From NCBI RefSeq assembly GCF_944377805.1, contig NZ_CALWFZ010000001.1:124001-188000 (forward strand): a stretch of 64,000 bases of DNA, in the 5' to 3' direction. This DNA comes from an uncultured Mediterraneibacter sp. (GTDB lineage Bacteria; Bacillota; Clostridia; Lachnospirales; Lachnospiraceae). Both the position numbers and the translations under genes were made by a program. Under the pieces are notes generated by a model. That model saw nothing but the letters and a program-made list of their open reading frames with translations. It ran no database searches and had not been told where the DNA came from. Within the stretch, counting starts at the first letter, position 1. Every line of letters begins with the position of its first letter. Positions 10,469 through 19,095 of this stretch are shown piece after piece.

Positions 10469-11863
10469 CTATACCGCCGCATAGATCAGCGGGATACGCA
10501 CGGTAAATGTCGTGCCCTCCCCTTCACTGCTGTATACCTTAATCGCTCCCCGGTGAGCGATCACTGCATTTCGCGCGATAGCCAGGCCAAGCCCCGTACC
10601 GCCGATCTCTCTGGAATGAGACTTGTCCACACGGTAAAATCTCTCAAAGATATGGGGCTGATCCTCCTCCGGAATGCCGATTCCGGAATCCTCCACCTTA
10701 ATATAAAAATATTTGTGATCCGCGTTCAGGGAAACATGAACCCATCCGTTGTCACGGTTATACTTGATCCCATTTTCCACCAGATTAGAGATTGCCAGAG
10801 TGAACTTCATCTCATCAATCTCAGCAGTAACAGGCCGGAAACTCTCCATTACCATCTCTACATTATTTTTCTCTGCAATCGGCCTTAATCTCTTTAGCGT
10901 CTGCTCCAGAAGATCATTGATATTAACTGATTTTATATTCATATTCTGTCCGGTCTTGTCCATCTTGACAAGAGACAGAAGATCCGTGATGATCTGGTTC
11001 TCGCGGTCAATTTCTTTGGCAATGTCCTGCATGAACTCACGGTACATCTCCACCGGGGCATCCGGCATTTCCAAAAGAGAATCTGCCAGCACTTTTACGG
11101 AAGTCATAGGAGTTTTGAGTTCATGGGAGACATTCGAGACAAATTCCTCCCTGGATTCATCCAGCAGCTTCAGACGCCCCAGCATCTTATTGAACGCCTC
11201 GCTGAGCTGTCTTGTCTCCGTAAAGGTCTCCACATGGAGAACATCATCACTGTAGCCTTCCGTTACGTTTTCAATTGCCCCTGTAATCTTGTGGATCGGG
11301 CGCACCATACGATCGGCAAGAAAGACGCCGAGCACAGCCAGAAGCGTCATAATAATTCCGACTACAACACTGCCCTGTGTCAGTATAATCCGCCGCGTCA
11401 CCTCGATATTGTCGGTGGATACGCTGGCAAGCATTACGCCGATCACTTCATCGCCGCCGGGCTCAAGGATCGGAGACGTCACTTCAATATAATGATTCCT
11501 TCTGTCATAATGATTCGTAGTCTCACCCCGCATACAGCGGATCACATTTTCAGATACATCCGTCTTTCCCTCATCCAGACTATATGTATCTTTCACTACT
11601 TTTAGTTCCCGGTCCATAATCATCACACGCCCGTTGTAAATGTTGGTAAGCTGAGTAATATTGGCGTTGATCACCTCAGATGTGGGATCTGTCAGATAGC
11701 TGTAATTATTCAACTGATTGCAAAGAATAGTACACTGATTCTGAATCTCTGCGGTTCTAAGTTCTACTGCCCGCAGTTCATAAAAATTGACCGATCCGAA
11801 AAGCACAGCAAGACAGGGCACAAGCCCTGCCAGAAGAAACAGAATAATAAACCGGAATCTCAT
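10469..11863 (-). CDS. Membrane sensor histidine kinase (WalK/MtrB-like)
   Basis: Transmembrane histidine kinase paired with the response regulator just upstream. Order of parts: a first membrane helix (RFIILFLLAGLVPCLAVLF), an extracytoplasmic sensor of about 130 residues, a second helix (SVVVGIIMTLLAVLGVFLA), a HAMP linker (MVRPIHKITGAIENV), the phosphoacceptor box VSHELKTP with His near residue 247, and the ATPase domain. The ATPase domain shows SNLVENGIKYN, DSGIGIPEEDQ, FERFYRVD and GGTGLGLAIA. No PAS domain is visible, unlike classical WalK. The open frame continues upstream to 11971, overlapping the regulator gene by 71 bases. I start at the ATG at 11863, where the membrane helix begins, though no strong ribosome-binding site decides it. 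Confidence 0.9.
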   Translation of the reverse strand: MRFRFIILFLLAGLVPCLAVLFGSVNFYELRAVELRTAEIQNQCTILCNQLNNYSYLTDPTSEVINANITQLTNIYNGRVMIMDRELKVVKDTYSLDEGKTDVSENVIRCMRGETTNHYDRRNHYIEVTSPILEPGGDEVIGVMLASVSTDNIEVTRRIILTQGSVVVGIIMTLLAVLGVFLADRMVRPIHKITGAIENVTEGYSDDVLHVETFTETRQLSEAFNKMLGRLKLLDESREEFVSNVSHELKTPMTSVKVLADSLLEMPDAPVEMYREFMQDIAKEIDRENQIITDLLSLVKMDKTGQNMNIKSVNINDLLEQTLKRLRPIAEKNNVEMVMESFRPVTAEIDEMKFTLAISNLVENGIKYNRDNGWVHVSLNADHKYFYIKVEDSGIGIPEEDQPHIFERFYRVDKSHSREIGGTGLGLAIARNAVIAHRGAIKVYSSEGEGTTFTVRIPLIYAAV

Positions 11864-11900
11864 GTTTTTAAAAATCCGGTCCCTCAGTATAAATCGACGT

Positions 11901-12587
11901 CTAACCCTGGAAATAATAACCCACTCCCCACTTCGTATGTACATACTTCGGCTCGCTCGGATTGATCTCAATCTTTTCTCTCAGGCGCCTGATATGTACA
12001 TCCACTGTTCTCGCGTCACCGGGGTAGTCATATCCCCACACAAGATTCAGCAGATTTTCCCTGCTGTAGACCTTGTTCGGATTTGTTGCCAGAAGCTCCA
12101 GTACATCGAACTCTTTCGCTGTCAGATTGATTTCTCTCTCTCCGATGAACACTCTTCTGCTCTCACAGTCAATCTTCATATTGCCCTTGATGAGCACCGG
12201 ACTTCCTGCCGGCTCCTTTTTCTTGGAGGTGCGGCGCATGATCGCTTTGATCCTCGCCTTTACTTCAAGAATGTTAAAAGGCTTTGTAATATAATCGTCC
12301 GCGCCGTATTCCAGCCCCAGTATTTTATCCATATCCTCACTCTTGGCTGTGAGCATAACGATGGGCATATCTGAAAATTCGCGGATCTGCTGACATACCT
12401 GGAATCCGTCCATTTTGGGAAGCATCACATCCAGCAGCACAAGATCATATTCGCATTTTCTTGCGCATTCCAGCGCTTCCTCTCCGTCATAGGCGCAGTC
12501 CACTTCCATGCCTTCCTGCTCCAGGCTGAAGCGGATTCCTTTTACGATCAGTTTTTCGTCATCTACAACCAATATCTTTTTACTCAT
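11901..12587 (-). CDS. OmpR/PhoB-family response regulator (WalR/VicR-like)
   Basis: DNA-binding response regulator of 228 residues. Receiver domain: acidic pair VDDEK (residues 8-12), phosphoacceptor Asp in LVLLDVMLPKMDG (about residue 53), Thr in VMLTAKS and Lys in YITKPF. Winged-helix output domain: LTAKEFDVLELLATNPNKV, ENLLNLVWGYDY and the recognition helix RTVDVHIRRLREKIE. It lies 24 bases downstream of comEA and directly before the histidine kinase. The overall sequence resembles WalR/VicR of Firmicutes, but the usual YycH/YycI partners are absent here. Its target genes are unknown. Confidence 0.92.
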   Translation of the reverse strand: MSKKILVVDDEKLIVKGIRFSLEQEGMEVDCAYDGEEALECARKCEYDLVLLDVMLPKMDGFQVCQQIREFSDMPIVMLTAKSEDMDKILGLEYGADDYITKPFNILEVKARIKAIMRRTSKKKEPAGSPVLIKGNMKIDCESRRVFIGEREINLTAKEFDVLELLATNPNKVYSRENLLNLVWGYDYPGDARTVDVHIRRLREKIEINPSEPKYVHTKWGVGYYFQG

Positions 12588-12611
12588 ACTCCTCTTTCAC
12601 GACTCCCTGTG

Positions 12612-13259
12612 TCAAATTGTTATGTCATCTTTTATTTTATTAAATACGCCTTCTTTGATCCCCTCGATCTCCATCAGTTCCTCAACGCTTCCAAAAGCTC
12701 CGTGTTCCTCACGGTACTTTAAGATGCTGCCGGCTTTCGCCTCGCCGATGCCGGTCAGAGTCATCAGTTCCTCCTTAGAAGCCGTATTGATATTTACTTT
12801 GCTTTGTTCCGTACCTGTGACTGTACTTTCTGTTTCAACCCCCGTGCCCTGTGCCGCCTCTTCTTCTGTCGGCACATAGATCTGCTCGCCGTCCGCCACG
12901 GTACGCGCCAGATTAACTGAATCCTTTGACGCGTCTGCTGTCATGCCGCCCGCAGACTCGACCGCTTCAAACACACGGGCACTTGCGCTTAACTCATATA
13001 CTCCCGGAGTGTTTACCGCTCCGCAAACATAGACAAAAACCGTATCACCCTGGGGCTGTACGGTTTCTTCCCCTGTCCCGCCGTCATTTTCTGACTTATC
13101 CGGGCCGCCGGAGTTTTCTGATTCTTCGGATAGTGTAATCTCTTCAAGACCTTCCTCCTCCGAATGGCCGCTGCAGCCCGCAAGAAACAAAAACGCTGTC
13201 AAAATAAGCGTTCCGAAAAGACGTCGTTTTACAATCGTATCATTAAACCTGTCTCGCAT
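12612..13259 (-). CDS. comEA: ComEA-type competence lipoprotein (SLBB plus helix-hairpin-helix)
   Basis: ComEA is the surface DNA receptor for natural transformation. The protein has a signal sequence with lipobox LAGC, so it is lipid-anchored rather than held by a membrane helix. A Glu/Gly-rich linker follows, then an SLBB domain (VFVYVCGAVNTPGVYEL). A C-terminal double helix-hairpin-helix (KVNINTASKEELMTLTGIGE and VEELMEIEGIKEG) should bind duplex DNA. The longest frame begins at 13352, but the ATG at 13259 has AGGGAG in front of it and opens just before the signal peptide. It is the first gene of the run ending in comEC. Confidence 0.9.
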   Translation of the reverse strand: MRDRFNDTIVKRRLFGTLILTAFLFLAGCSGHSEEEGLEEITLSEESENSGGPDKSENDGGTGEETVQPQGDTVFVYVCGAVNTPGVYELSASARVFEAVESAGGMTADASKDSVNLARTVADGEQIYVPTEEEAAQGTGVETESTVTGTEQSKVNINTASKEELMTLTGIGEAKAGSILKYREEHGAFGSVEELMEIEGIKEGVFNKIKDDITI

Positions 13260-13393
13260 ATCAATCTCCCTAAACTTTCCGCCGGGAGAAATACCCCTTA
13301 TATGCCGGACAGTAACATTGTATCGAATTTTTACTAAAAATACAATAGACAATTAATTGTTTGTTACGGGAATATTACGTTTCATTTTCAAAA

Positions 13394-13825
13394 CTATTCC
13401 CACTGGAAAACAGCAATTCCGGCTACCGCAAGCAAAAGACCCCCCAGTTTTCTCCAGGAAAAAGGCTCCTTATCCATTCCAAAGAGACTGAACAGTTCGA
13501 TCAGATATGACACCGCCAGCTGGGCAATCACAATGAGAAGAGCTGATTTCGCGGGGCCAAGCGCCTCGATACTTTTGATTACCGTCCAGGTAATCCCCGC
13601 ACCGATCACACCACCCAAAAGCATATATTTGGGTTCTACCCGGCCAAGCGCGGCGACGCTGTCCCTGCCTGTAAAGAGCCAGGCCGCAAGACAGACTGCA
13701 AAGGCAGTAATCTGCACCCAGCCGTTGCTGACCCACACACCTGTTGTCTTTGTCACCTGTGTGTTAAAGACTCCCTGTATACTCATCAGGGCTCCCGATA
13801 AAAGCGCAATAAAAAAACCAACCAT
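13394..13825 (-). CDS. DMT-superfamily membrane protein, YdcZ/DUF606 family
   Basis: Small membrane protein of 143 residues with four or five hydrophobic helices: VGFFIALLSGALMSIQGVFN, WVQITAFAVCLAAWLF, YMLLGGVIGAGITW, SALLIVIAQLAVSYLIELF and KLGGLLLAVAGIAVF. The pattern and the early GALMSIQGVFNTQ segment fit the YdcZ (DUF606) branch of drug/metabolite transporters. No substrate can be deduced. The longest frame starts at 13840, but GGAGG lies within it, so the ATG at 13825 is the likely start. It sits between comEA and argD with no obvious functional link. Confidence 0.8.
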   Translation of the reverse strand: MVGFFIALLSGALMSIQGVFNTQVTKTTGVWVSNGWVQITAFAVCLAAWLFTGRDSVAALGRVEPKYMLLGGVIGAGITWTVIKSIEALGPAKSALLIVIAQLAVSYLIELFSLFGMDKEPFSWRKLGGLLLAVAGIAVFQWE

Positions 13826-13924
13826 AAGACGCACCTCCATACAGTTTATGTCTGCTATTTCGATAGTATGTCCTGTGATTGGCTTCTTATTCGTTATATA
13901 GAACTGTAAAGTTTTCAGGCGTCT

Positions 13925-15106
13925 TTAATCGAGCGCTCTCTTTAACCTGACAATCATTTCATCTATGTGCTTCTCCTCCACAATCAGAGGCGGCACAAAG
14001 CGGATGACATTTCCCTGAGCCTGAATCACAAGCAGCCCTTCCTCGATTGTGCGCTGATTTACTTCAGCAAGAGGTTTTGTGATCACAAGTCCCTGCATAA
14101 GGCCTTTTCCTCGCCTTCCGGTTACGCAGTCCAGTTCCTTTACAAGCTCATCCAGCCTCCGGGTCAGATAAGGCGCCACTCTGTTTACATGGCCGACAAT
14201 ATCATCTCTCTCAAAAATTTCAATCACTTTTTTTACCGCTGTGCACGCCAGAGGGTTGCCACCGTATGTTGCGCCGTGATCACCTGCTCTTAAGGAGTAT
14301 TCGGCCACTTCTTTTGTCATGGCAAATGCGCCCACAGGGATTCCGTTCCCAATCGCTTTTGCCATCGTAAGTATATCAGGCCTTACACCGAATCCCTGCC
14401 ACGCGAACATGCTGCCCGTCCTGCCCATACCGCACTGGACTTCGTCGCAGATCATGAGGATGTCATTCTCATCACAGAGAGCCCGGATTCCTTCCATAAA
14501 CTCCCGGGATGCCAGATTGATTCCCCCTTCTCCCTGGAGGGGCTCTAAGATGATCGCACATGTCTTCTCATTTACCAGTTCTTTGACACTGTTCAGGTCA
14601 TTGAACCTGGCAAACCGCACCCCCGGCACAAGCGGCTCAAAGGGCTTTCTGTAGGAGTCGTGTCCTGTCACTGAAACCGCGCCGAAGGTTCTTCCGTGGA
14701 AAGAATTCTCCATCGCTATAAACTCAAAGCGTCCGCTCCCCTTCGTGTGCGCATAGCGCCTTGCAGATTTCAGAGCACCTTCCACAGCCTCTCCGCCGCT
14801 GTTTGTAAAAAATACTCTGTCCATCCCCGAGACACGATTCAGCTCCCTGGCAGCTTCCCCGCAGCTCTCGTGATAATACAGGTTGGAAGTGTGATACAGC
14901 TTATCAATCTGATCTTTCAGAGCTTCATTTAACTCTTTACAATTATATCCCAGACCTGTCACTGCAAAGCCCGCCGCAAAATCAAGATATTCCTTTCCGT
15001 CTGCATCATAGAGATACATTCCTTCTCCGTGATCCAGAACAACCGGAAACCGGTTATAGACGTGGAGCAGATTTTCCTCTGCCGCCTGTATCTTACTATT
15101 CACCAT
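13925..15106 (-). CDS. argD: Acetylornithine aminotransferase
   Basis: PLP-dependent class III aminotransferase that converts N-acetylglutamate semialdehyde to N-acetylornithine in arginine synthesis. Motifs: [20 protein letters not shown] (phosphate binding), [14 protein letters not shown], the Asp that contacts the PLP ring in [15 protein letters not shown], and the Schiff-base Lys in [17 protein letters not shown]. The frame can be extended to a GTG at 15127. The ATG at 15106 sits seven bases after GCAGG and gives a normal N-terminus, so I used it. It overlaps argB by about 11 bases and is the last gene of the arginine operon. Confidence 0.96.
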   Translation of the reverse strand: MVNSKIQAAEENLLHVYNRFPVVLDHGEGMYLYDADGKEYLDFAAGFAVTGLGYNCKELNEALKDQIDKLYHTSNLYYHESCGEAARELNRVSGMDRVFFTNSGGEAVEGALKSARRYAHTKGSGRFEFIAMENSFHGRTFGAVSVTGHDSYRKPFEPLVPGVRFARFNDLNSVKELVNEKTCAIILEPLQGEGGINLASREFMEGIRALCDENDILMICDEVQCGMGRTGSMFAWQGFGVRPDILTMAKAIGNGIPVGAFAMTKEVAEYSLRAGDHGATYGGNPLACTAVKKVIEIFERDDIVGHVNRVAPYLTRRLDELVKELDCVTGRRGKGLMQGLVITKPLAEVNQRTIEEGLLVIQAQGNVIRFVPPLIVEEKHIDEMIVRLKRALD

Positions 15107-15995
15107 GATAATACCTGCTTTCTTCACTGTTTAGTATGGCTGTTCCGATTCCTTTATTTGTGAATATCTCAAGAAGGAGGCAATGAGGAATCCTTCCGTC
15201 CAGAATATGCACACGGGATACCCCCGCCTCGATGGCATCGATACAGTTCTGGAGCTTTGGCAGCATCCCGCCTCCGATATAGCCGTCCTCCATCAGCTTC
15301 TTCGCATCGTCCGCCTTAAGTTCTGAGATCAGCGTAGAAGAATCGTCCGGATCTTTATACACGCCTTCAATGTCCGTCAGAAAGGCCAGCTTCTCCGCTT
15401 TTACCGCGCGGGCGATAGCACACGCCGCGTCGTCGGCGTTGATATTGTATGTACAGAACCCGTCGTCCAGACCGACAGGACATACAATCGGCAGAAAGTC
15501 TTTCTCCAGAAGATCATAGAGAATCTGAGCATTCACATCCTTGATTTCGCCCACATACCCAATGTCCTGCCCATCTGAGAGTTTCTTCTCCACCTTGAGC
15601 AGCGCTCCGTCCTTGCCGCTGATTCCGATGGCGCGCACGCCAAGACTCTCCACGAGCTGAACCAGACTTTTATTCACACGCCCAAGCACCATCTCCGCCA
15701 CTTCCATCGTATCTTCATCAGTCACGCGCAGACCGTTTATGAATTTAGGTTCCATGCCGACTTTGCCCACCCACTTGCTGATCTCCTTGCCTCCGCCGTG
15801 GACAATGATCGGCTTGAACCCGACCAGTTTTAAAAGTGTCACATCTTCTATCACGCGTTTTTTCAGTTCTTCATCTACCATAGCGCTTCCGCCGTACTTT
15901 ACTACGATAATCTTTCGGTTAAACCGCTGAATATATGGCAGAGCTTCGATCAGCACCTGCGCCTTTTCAAGATACTGCTGCATGTTATTGTTCAT
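15096..15995 (-). CDS. argB: Acetylglutamate kinase
   Basis: Phosphorylates N-acetylglutamate with ATP, the second step of arginine synthesis. Amino-acid kinase fold with [10 protein letters not shown] (residues about 30-40), the substrate loop [25 protein letters not shown], and the C-terminal [18 protein letters not shown]. The N-terminal helix before the first strand ([20 protein letters not shown]) is the feature found in arginine-inhibited hexameric kinases, so feedback control by arginine is likely. It lies between argJ and argD in the operon. Confidence 0.97.
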   Translation of the reverse strand: MNNNMQQYLEKAQVLIEALPYIQRFNRKIIVVKYGGSAMVDEELKKRVIEDVTLLKLVGFKPIIVHGGGKEISKWVGKVGMEPKFINGLRVTDEDTMEVAEMVLGRVNKSLVQLVESLGVRAIGISGKDGALLKVEKKLSDGQDIGYVGEIKDVNAQILYDLLEKDFLPIVCPVGLDDGFCTYNINADDAACAIARAVKAEKLAFLTDIEGVYKDPDDSSTLISELKADDAKKLMEDGYIGGGMLPKLQNCIDAIEAGVSRVHILDGRIPHCLLLEIFTNKGIGTAILNSEESRYYHGE

Positions 15996-16032
15996 AGCTG
16001 CCTCCTCCGTTTTTCTGATTTTTTAAACAGTT

Positions 16033-17256
16033 CTAGCTTCGATAATCCGCGTTAATCCTGATATACTCATGGGTCAGATCACATCCCCAGGCTGCCGCTT
16101 TTGCGTTCCCTTCTTTCATATCCGCAATGACCGTTACTTTCGCTCTGGAGAGAATTTCCGTCGCTTTCTCTTCACTGTAATCCAGAGCAGTTCCGTTTTC
16201 GATAATCTTCAGTTTCCCGGCTTCGCTCTCAAAGTAGAGATCCACTTTCTCCGGGGTGAAATCTGCCCCCGAATACCCCATTGCGCAGAGGATTCTTCCC
16301 CAGTTTGCATCGTGCCCCGCGATGGCGGTTTTCGTGAGATTAGAGCAGACAATAGACTTTGCAAGCATCTTTGCCTGTTCTTTTGTATCCGCTCCGATGA
16401 TTTTCGCTTCAAAGAGAGCCGTGGCCCCCTCCCCGTCGCCTGCCATTTCTTTGGCAAGAGTTTCATTTACATAGTGGAGCGCTTCTCTGAACATCTCGTA
16501 CTCCCTTGTGCCGTATCGGATCTTGTCATTTCCCGCCATCCCATTGGCCAGCAGCAACACCGTATCATTTGTGGACGTATCCCCATCCACGGAGATCATG
16601 TTATATGTATCTTCCACATCCGCGCTTAAAGCTGCCTGCAATGCTTTCCTTGATATACGGGCGTCTGTCGTAATAAATGAAAGCATCGTACACATATCAG
16701 GGTGAATCATCCCGGATCCTTTCGCCATTCCCCCGATGGTTACGGGAGTATTGCCGATCTCGAATGTGACAGCCACTTCCTTCTTTTTCGTATCTGTCGT
16801 CATAATCGCCTGTGCCGCTTTCGTTCCGCTGGCCAGATCAGAATTTTTCTCTTCCGCAAGATTGCGGATCCCCATTTTTATGCGTTCCACAGGAAGCTGC
16901 ATTCCGATCACTCCGGTTGAGGCCACCAGTACGCCTTTCTCATCTACACCAAGTACTTTCGCCGTCTCTTTCGCCGTCTGCGCGCAATAGCTCATCCCCT
17001 CCTCGCCGGTACATGCATTTGCAATTCCCGAGTTCACAATCACGGCCTGGGATTTCAGCTTCTTTTCCACAATTGCTCTGTCCCATATGACGGGAGCCGC
17101 TTTCACCCTGTTCGTCGTAAATGTTCCGGCAGTCTTACACGGCTTCCCGCTGTATATCAACGCCATATCCGTGCGGTCCTGATATTTGATTCCGGCTGCC
17201 ACAGCCGCTGCCTCAAATCCTTTTGCCGCCGTTACTCCGCCTTCAATTACCTGCAT
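16033..17256 (-). CDS. argJ: Bifunctional ornithine acetyltransferase/N-acetylglutamate synthase
   Basis: ArgJ transfers the acetyl group from N-acetylornithine to glutamate; bifunctional forms also use acetyl-CoA. The precursor cleaves itself before a Thr that becomes the nucleophile of the beta chain. Here the site reads KGSGMIHPDMCTMLSFITTDA, so the residue before the Thr is Cys where Ala is usual. Other family marks are FTTNRVKAAPV near the start and ANWGRILCAMGYSG near residue 315. The 407-residue length is normal. The ATG at 17256 follows GGGAG. The arginine operon contains no separate argA-type synthase, unless the neighbouring GNAT protein serves as one. Confidence 0.96.
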   Translation of the reverse strand: MQVIEGGVTAAKGFEAAAVAAGIKYQDRTDMALIYSGKPCKTAGTFTTNRVKAAPVIWDRAIVEKKLKSQAVIVNSGIANACTGEEGMSYCAQTAKETAKVLGVDEKGVLVASTGVIGMQLPVERIKMGIRNLAEEKNSDLASGTKAAQAIMTTDTKKKEVAVTFEIGNTPVTIGGMAKGSGMIHPDMCTMLSFITTDARISRKALQAALSADVEDTYNMISVDGDTSTNDTVLLLANGMAGNDKIRYGTREYEMFREALHYVNETLAKEMAGDGEGATALFEAKIIGADTKEQAKMLAKSIVCSNLTKTAIAGHDANWGRILCAMGYSGADFTPEKVDLYFESEAGKLKIIENGTALDYSEEKATEILSRAKVTVIADMKEGNAKAAAWGCDLTHEYIRINADYRS

Positions 17257-17282
17257 ATTTCTTCTCCCTTCTCTTTCTTATG

Positions 17283-17729
17283 TCACTGCTCATTAAACGC
17301 GGTGATATTTTCTTCGTTCAAAGTAAAATCATAATAATTCAGATCCAAACGCTCCGTCCAGCCGATCTTATTCCAGAATGCATTTCCAATGTCATTTTTC
17401 GTAAACGCAATCAGCGAAACTTTGTTAATTTTCTCCGCCTGAAGCGCTCTCATTGCGTAAACTACCATATCCCGGCCGATCCCATGCCGCCGGTACGCCT
17501 CGTCGACACAGACATGATACAGGCATCCCCGCCGCCCGTCATGCCCGCAGAGAATACTTCCGACAATTCTGCCATCTCTGACTGCTACCACACTCGTCGT
17601 CGGATTTCTCATCAAAAAACGTTTTACGCCCTCTCTGGAATCATCAATACTGCGGATTCCGAATCCTCTGATCTTCTTCCAGAGCGCATATACTTCATTG
17701 TAATCCTCAATCGTCATAACCCTTATCAT
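17283..17729 (-). CDS. GNAT-family N-acetyltransferase inside the arginine operon
   Basis: Small GNAT protein of 148 residues. The acetyl-CoA-binding signature is visible in CVDEAYRRHGIGRDMV (motif A, R-x-x-G-x-G/A type), preceded by VVAVRDGRIVGSILCG. The end has IAFTKNDIGNAFWNKIGW, typical of motif B. The frame is open to 17804, inside argC, but GGAAGG precedes the ATG at 17729 and the GNAT fold starts there. The acceptor is unknown. Its place between argC and argJ hints at acetylation of an amino-acid intermediate, possibly glutamate, but short GNATs act on many substrates, so this is only a suggestion. Confidence 0.85.
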   Translation of the reverse strand: MIRVMTIEDYNEVYALWKKIRGFGIRSIDDSREGVKRFLMRNPTTSVVAVRDGRIVGSILCGHDGRRGCLYHVCVDEAYRRHGIGRDMVVYAMRALQAEKINKVSLIAFTKNDIGNAFWNKIGWTERLDLNYYDFTLNEENITAFNEQ

Positions 17730-17763
17730 AACAAAACAAACCTTCCGAAACTCTGATTCAAAT

Positions 17764-18804
17764 CTAGGGGAATACCGGCACCAGATCAAGGCCCTCACTC
17801 TCATCGAGCCCGAACATCAGATTCATATTCTGAACGGCCTGACCCGCCGCGCCTTTTACCAGGTTGTCAATCGCGCCCATCATAATAATGCGGTTCGTTC
17901 TCCGATCAATCTTAAATCCAATATCCAGGTAATTGCTTCCCTCCACCCATCTGGTTTCCGGGTAAACATCCCTATCCAGCACACGAACGAATTTCTCATT
18001 TCTATAATATTTGTCATAAACAGCTTTTACTTCTTCCCAGCTCACATCCTTTTTAAGGGAAGCGTACTCTGTGGCCAGGATACCTCTGTTCATGGGAATG
18101 AGATGAGGTGTAAAATTGATTGCGATCTTTTCCCCTGACGCGTATCCGAGCTGCTCTTCTATCTCCGGAGTGTGCCGGTGAGCAGCGACACCATATGCCT
18201 TGATATTTTCATTGACTTCACAGTAGAGGTTCGGAAGCTTTGCTCCCCGCCCTGCTCCCGACGTTCCGGATTTTGCGTCGATGATCAGTGTATTCATATC
18301 GATCATCCCTTCTTTTGCAAGGGGGTAGGCCGTCAGGATCGAGCATGTTGTATAGCATCCCGGGTTGGCAACCAGCCTCGCGCTTCTGACTGCCTCCCGG
18401 TTTACCTCGCACAGCCCGTAGACCGCCTCGTCGATAAACTGCGGCGCTTTATGCTCTATCTTATACCACTCTTCATATATGCCCACATCTTTCAGACGGA
18501 AATCAGCACTCAAATCTATAATCTTTGTCCGGGAGAGGATCTCTTCACTCACAAGAGATGCGCACAGGCCCTGGGGAGTAGCCGTGAAAATCACATCGAC
18601 CTGGGAGGCCAGCTGCTCCATATTATCATCCATACAGACCTCATCCACAATCTGAAACATATTCCGGTAAACCTCCGCATATTTCTGATCAATGTAACTT
18701 CTCGATCCGTACCATTTAATCTCGACATCTTTATGCCCTGTTAATATCCTTACAAGTTCAGCGCCAGCATACCCTGTCGCGCCGATAATTCCTGCTTTTA
18801 TCAT
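17764..18804 (-). CDS. argC: N-acetyl-gamma-glutamyl-phosphate reductase
   Basis: NADPH-dependent reductase of the third arginine step. N-terminal Rossmann motif GIIGATGYAGAELVRIL (residues 5-21). The catalytic Cys is in ANPGCYTTCSI, and SGTSGAGRGAK and HRHTPEIEEQL are family blocks. The length of 346 is standard. It is the first gene of the operon argC-GNAT-argJ-argB-argD. The leader carries an AAAGGAT ribosome-binding site, two copies of a 16-base repeat, and a promoter overlapped by an ArgR-like box. Confidence 0.97.
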   Translation of the reverse strand: MIKAGIIGATGYAGAELVRILTGHKDVEIKWYGSRSYIDQKYAEVYRNMFQIVDEVCMDDNMEQLASQVDVIFTATPQGLCASLVSEEILSRTKIIDLSADFRLKDVGIYEEWYKIEHKAPQFIDEAVYGLCEVNREAVRSARLVANPGCYTTCSILTAYPLAKEGMIDMNTLIIDAKSGTSGAGRGAKLPNLYCEVNENIKAYGVAAHRHTPEIEEQLGYASGEKIAINFTPHLIPMNRGILATEYASLKKDVSWEEVKAVYDKYYRNEKFVRVLDRDVYPETRWVEGSNYLDIGFKIDRRTNRIIMMGAIDNLVKGAAGQAVQNMNLMFGLDESEGLDLVPVFP

Positions 18805-18825
18805 TTTTGTTATCCTTTCGCGATG

Positions 18826-18857
18826 ATTGCTTTATTAAAATATTGCTTTATTAAAAT
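18826..18857. repeat. Tandem 16-base repeat in the argC leader
   Basis: Two exact adjacent copies of ATTGCTTTATTAAAAT (18826-18841 and 18842-18857). They lie between the predicted arginine promoter and the argC ribosome-binding site, so they would be transcribed. They are probably a local slippage duplication. A regulatory role is possible but not shown. Confidence 0.85.
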
Positions 18858-18867
18858 ACTATAGCAG

Positions 18868-18896
18868 ATAATACATCCGCTTGCATAATAATACAA
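18868..18896 (-). promoter_or_regulatory. Predicted promoter of the argC operon with overlapping ArgR-like box
   Basis: On the minus strand TTGTAT (18891-18896), a 17-base spacer and TATTAT (18868-18873). The plus-strand sequence TGCATAATAATACA (18882-18895) covers the spacer and -35. It matches the general ARG box TGAAT-N4-ATTCA with two changes. A further inverted repeat, TTGCAT-att-ATGCAA (18902-18916), lies just upstream. ArgR bound here would block RNA polymerase, which fits arginine repression. Confidence 0.6.
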
Positions 18897-19005
18897 CTTT
18901 TTTGCATATTATGCAATAGCTATATTTATTATTCTATTGATGCATAGTCTGACCTTTCCCGTGATCTTCAGACTTGCGACGCATAAAAGATGGGAAACCA
19001 ACAAG

Positions 19006-19036
19006 GGGAGATGACACAGTGAACTGTGTATCTCCC
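19006..19036. terminator. Hairpin downstream of proA
   Basis: Inverted repeat GGGAGATgACACAG / CTGTGTaTCTCCC with a four-base loop. It lies about 60 bases after the proA stop and before the arginine promoter. The T-run is poor on the minus strand and better on the plus strand, so its efficiency as the proA terminator is uncertain. Confidence 0.55.
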
Positions 19037-19095
19037 GCTTTTATTCACACACTTTATTCATTTCACTCTGGTTTCAATTCTCAGAACGTCTTTTA

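Noticed and set aside
11901..12587. The response regulator as a vanR gene for the van-type operon
   Set aside because: It lies about 35 kb away with competence genes and its sequence is closer to WalR/VicR. No evidence links it to the van-type promoter.
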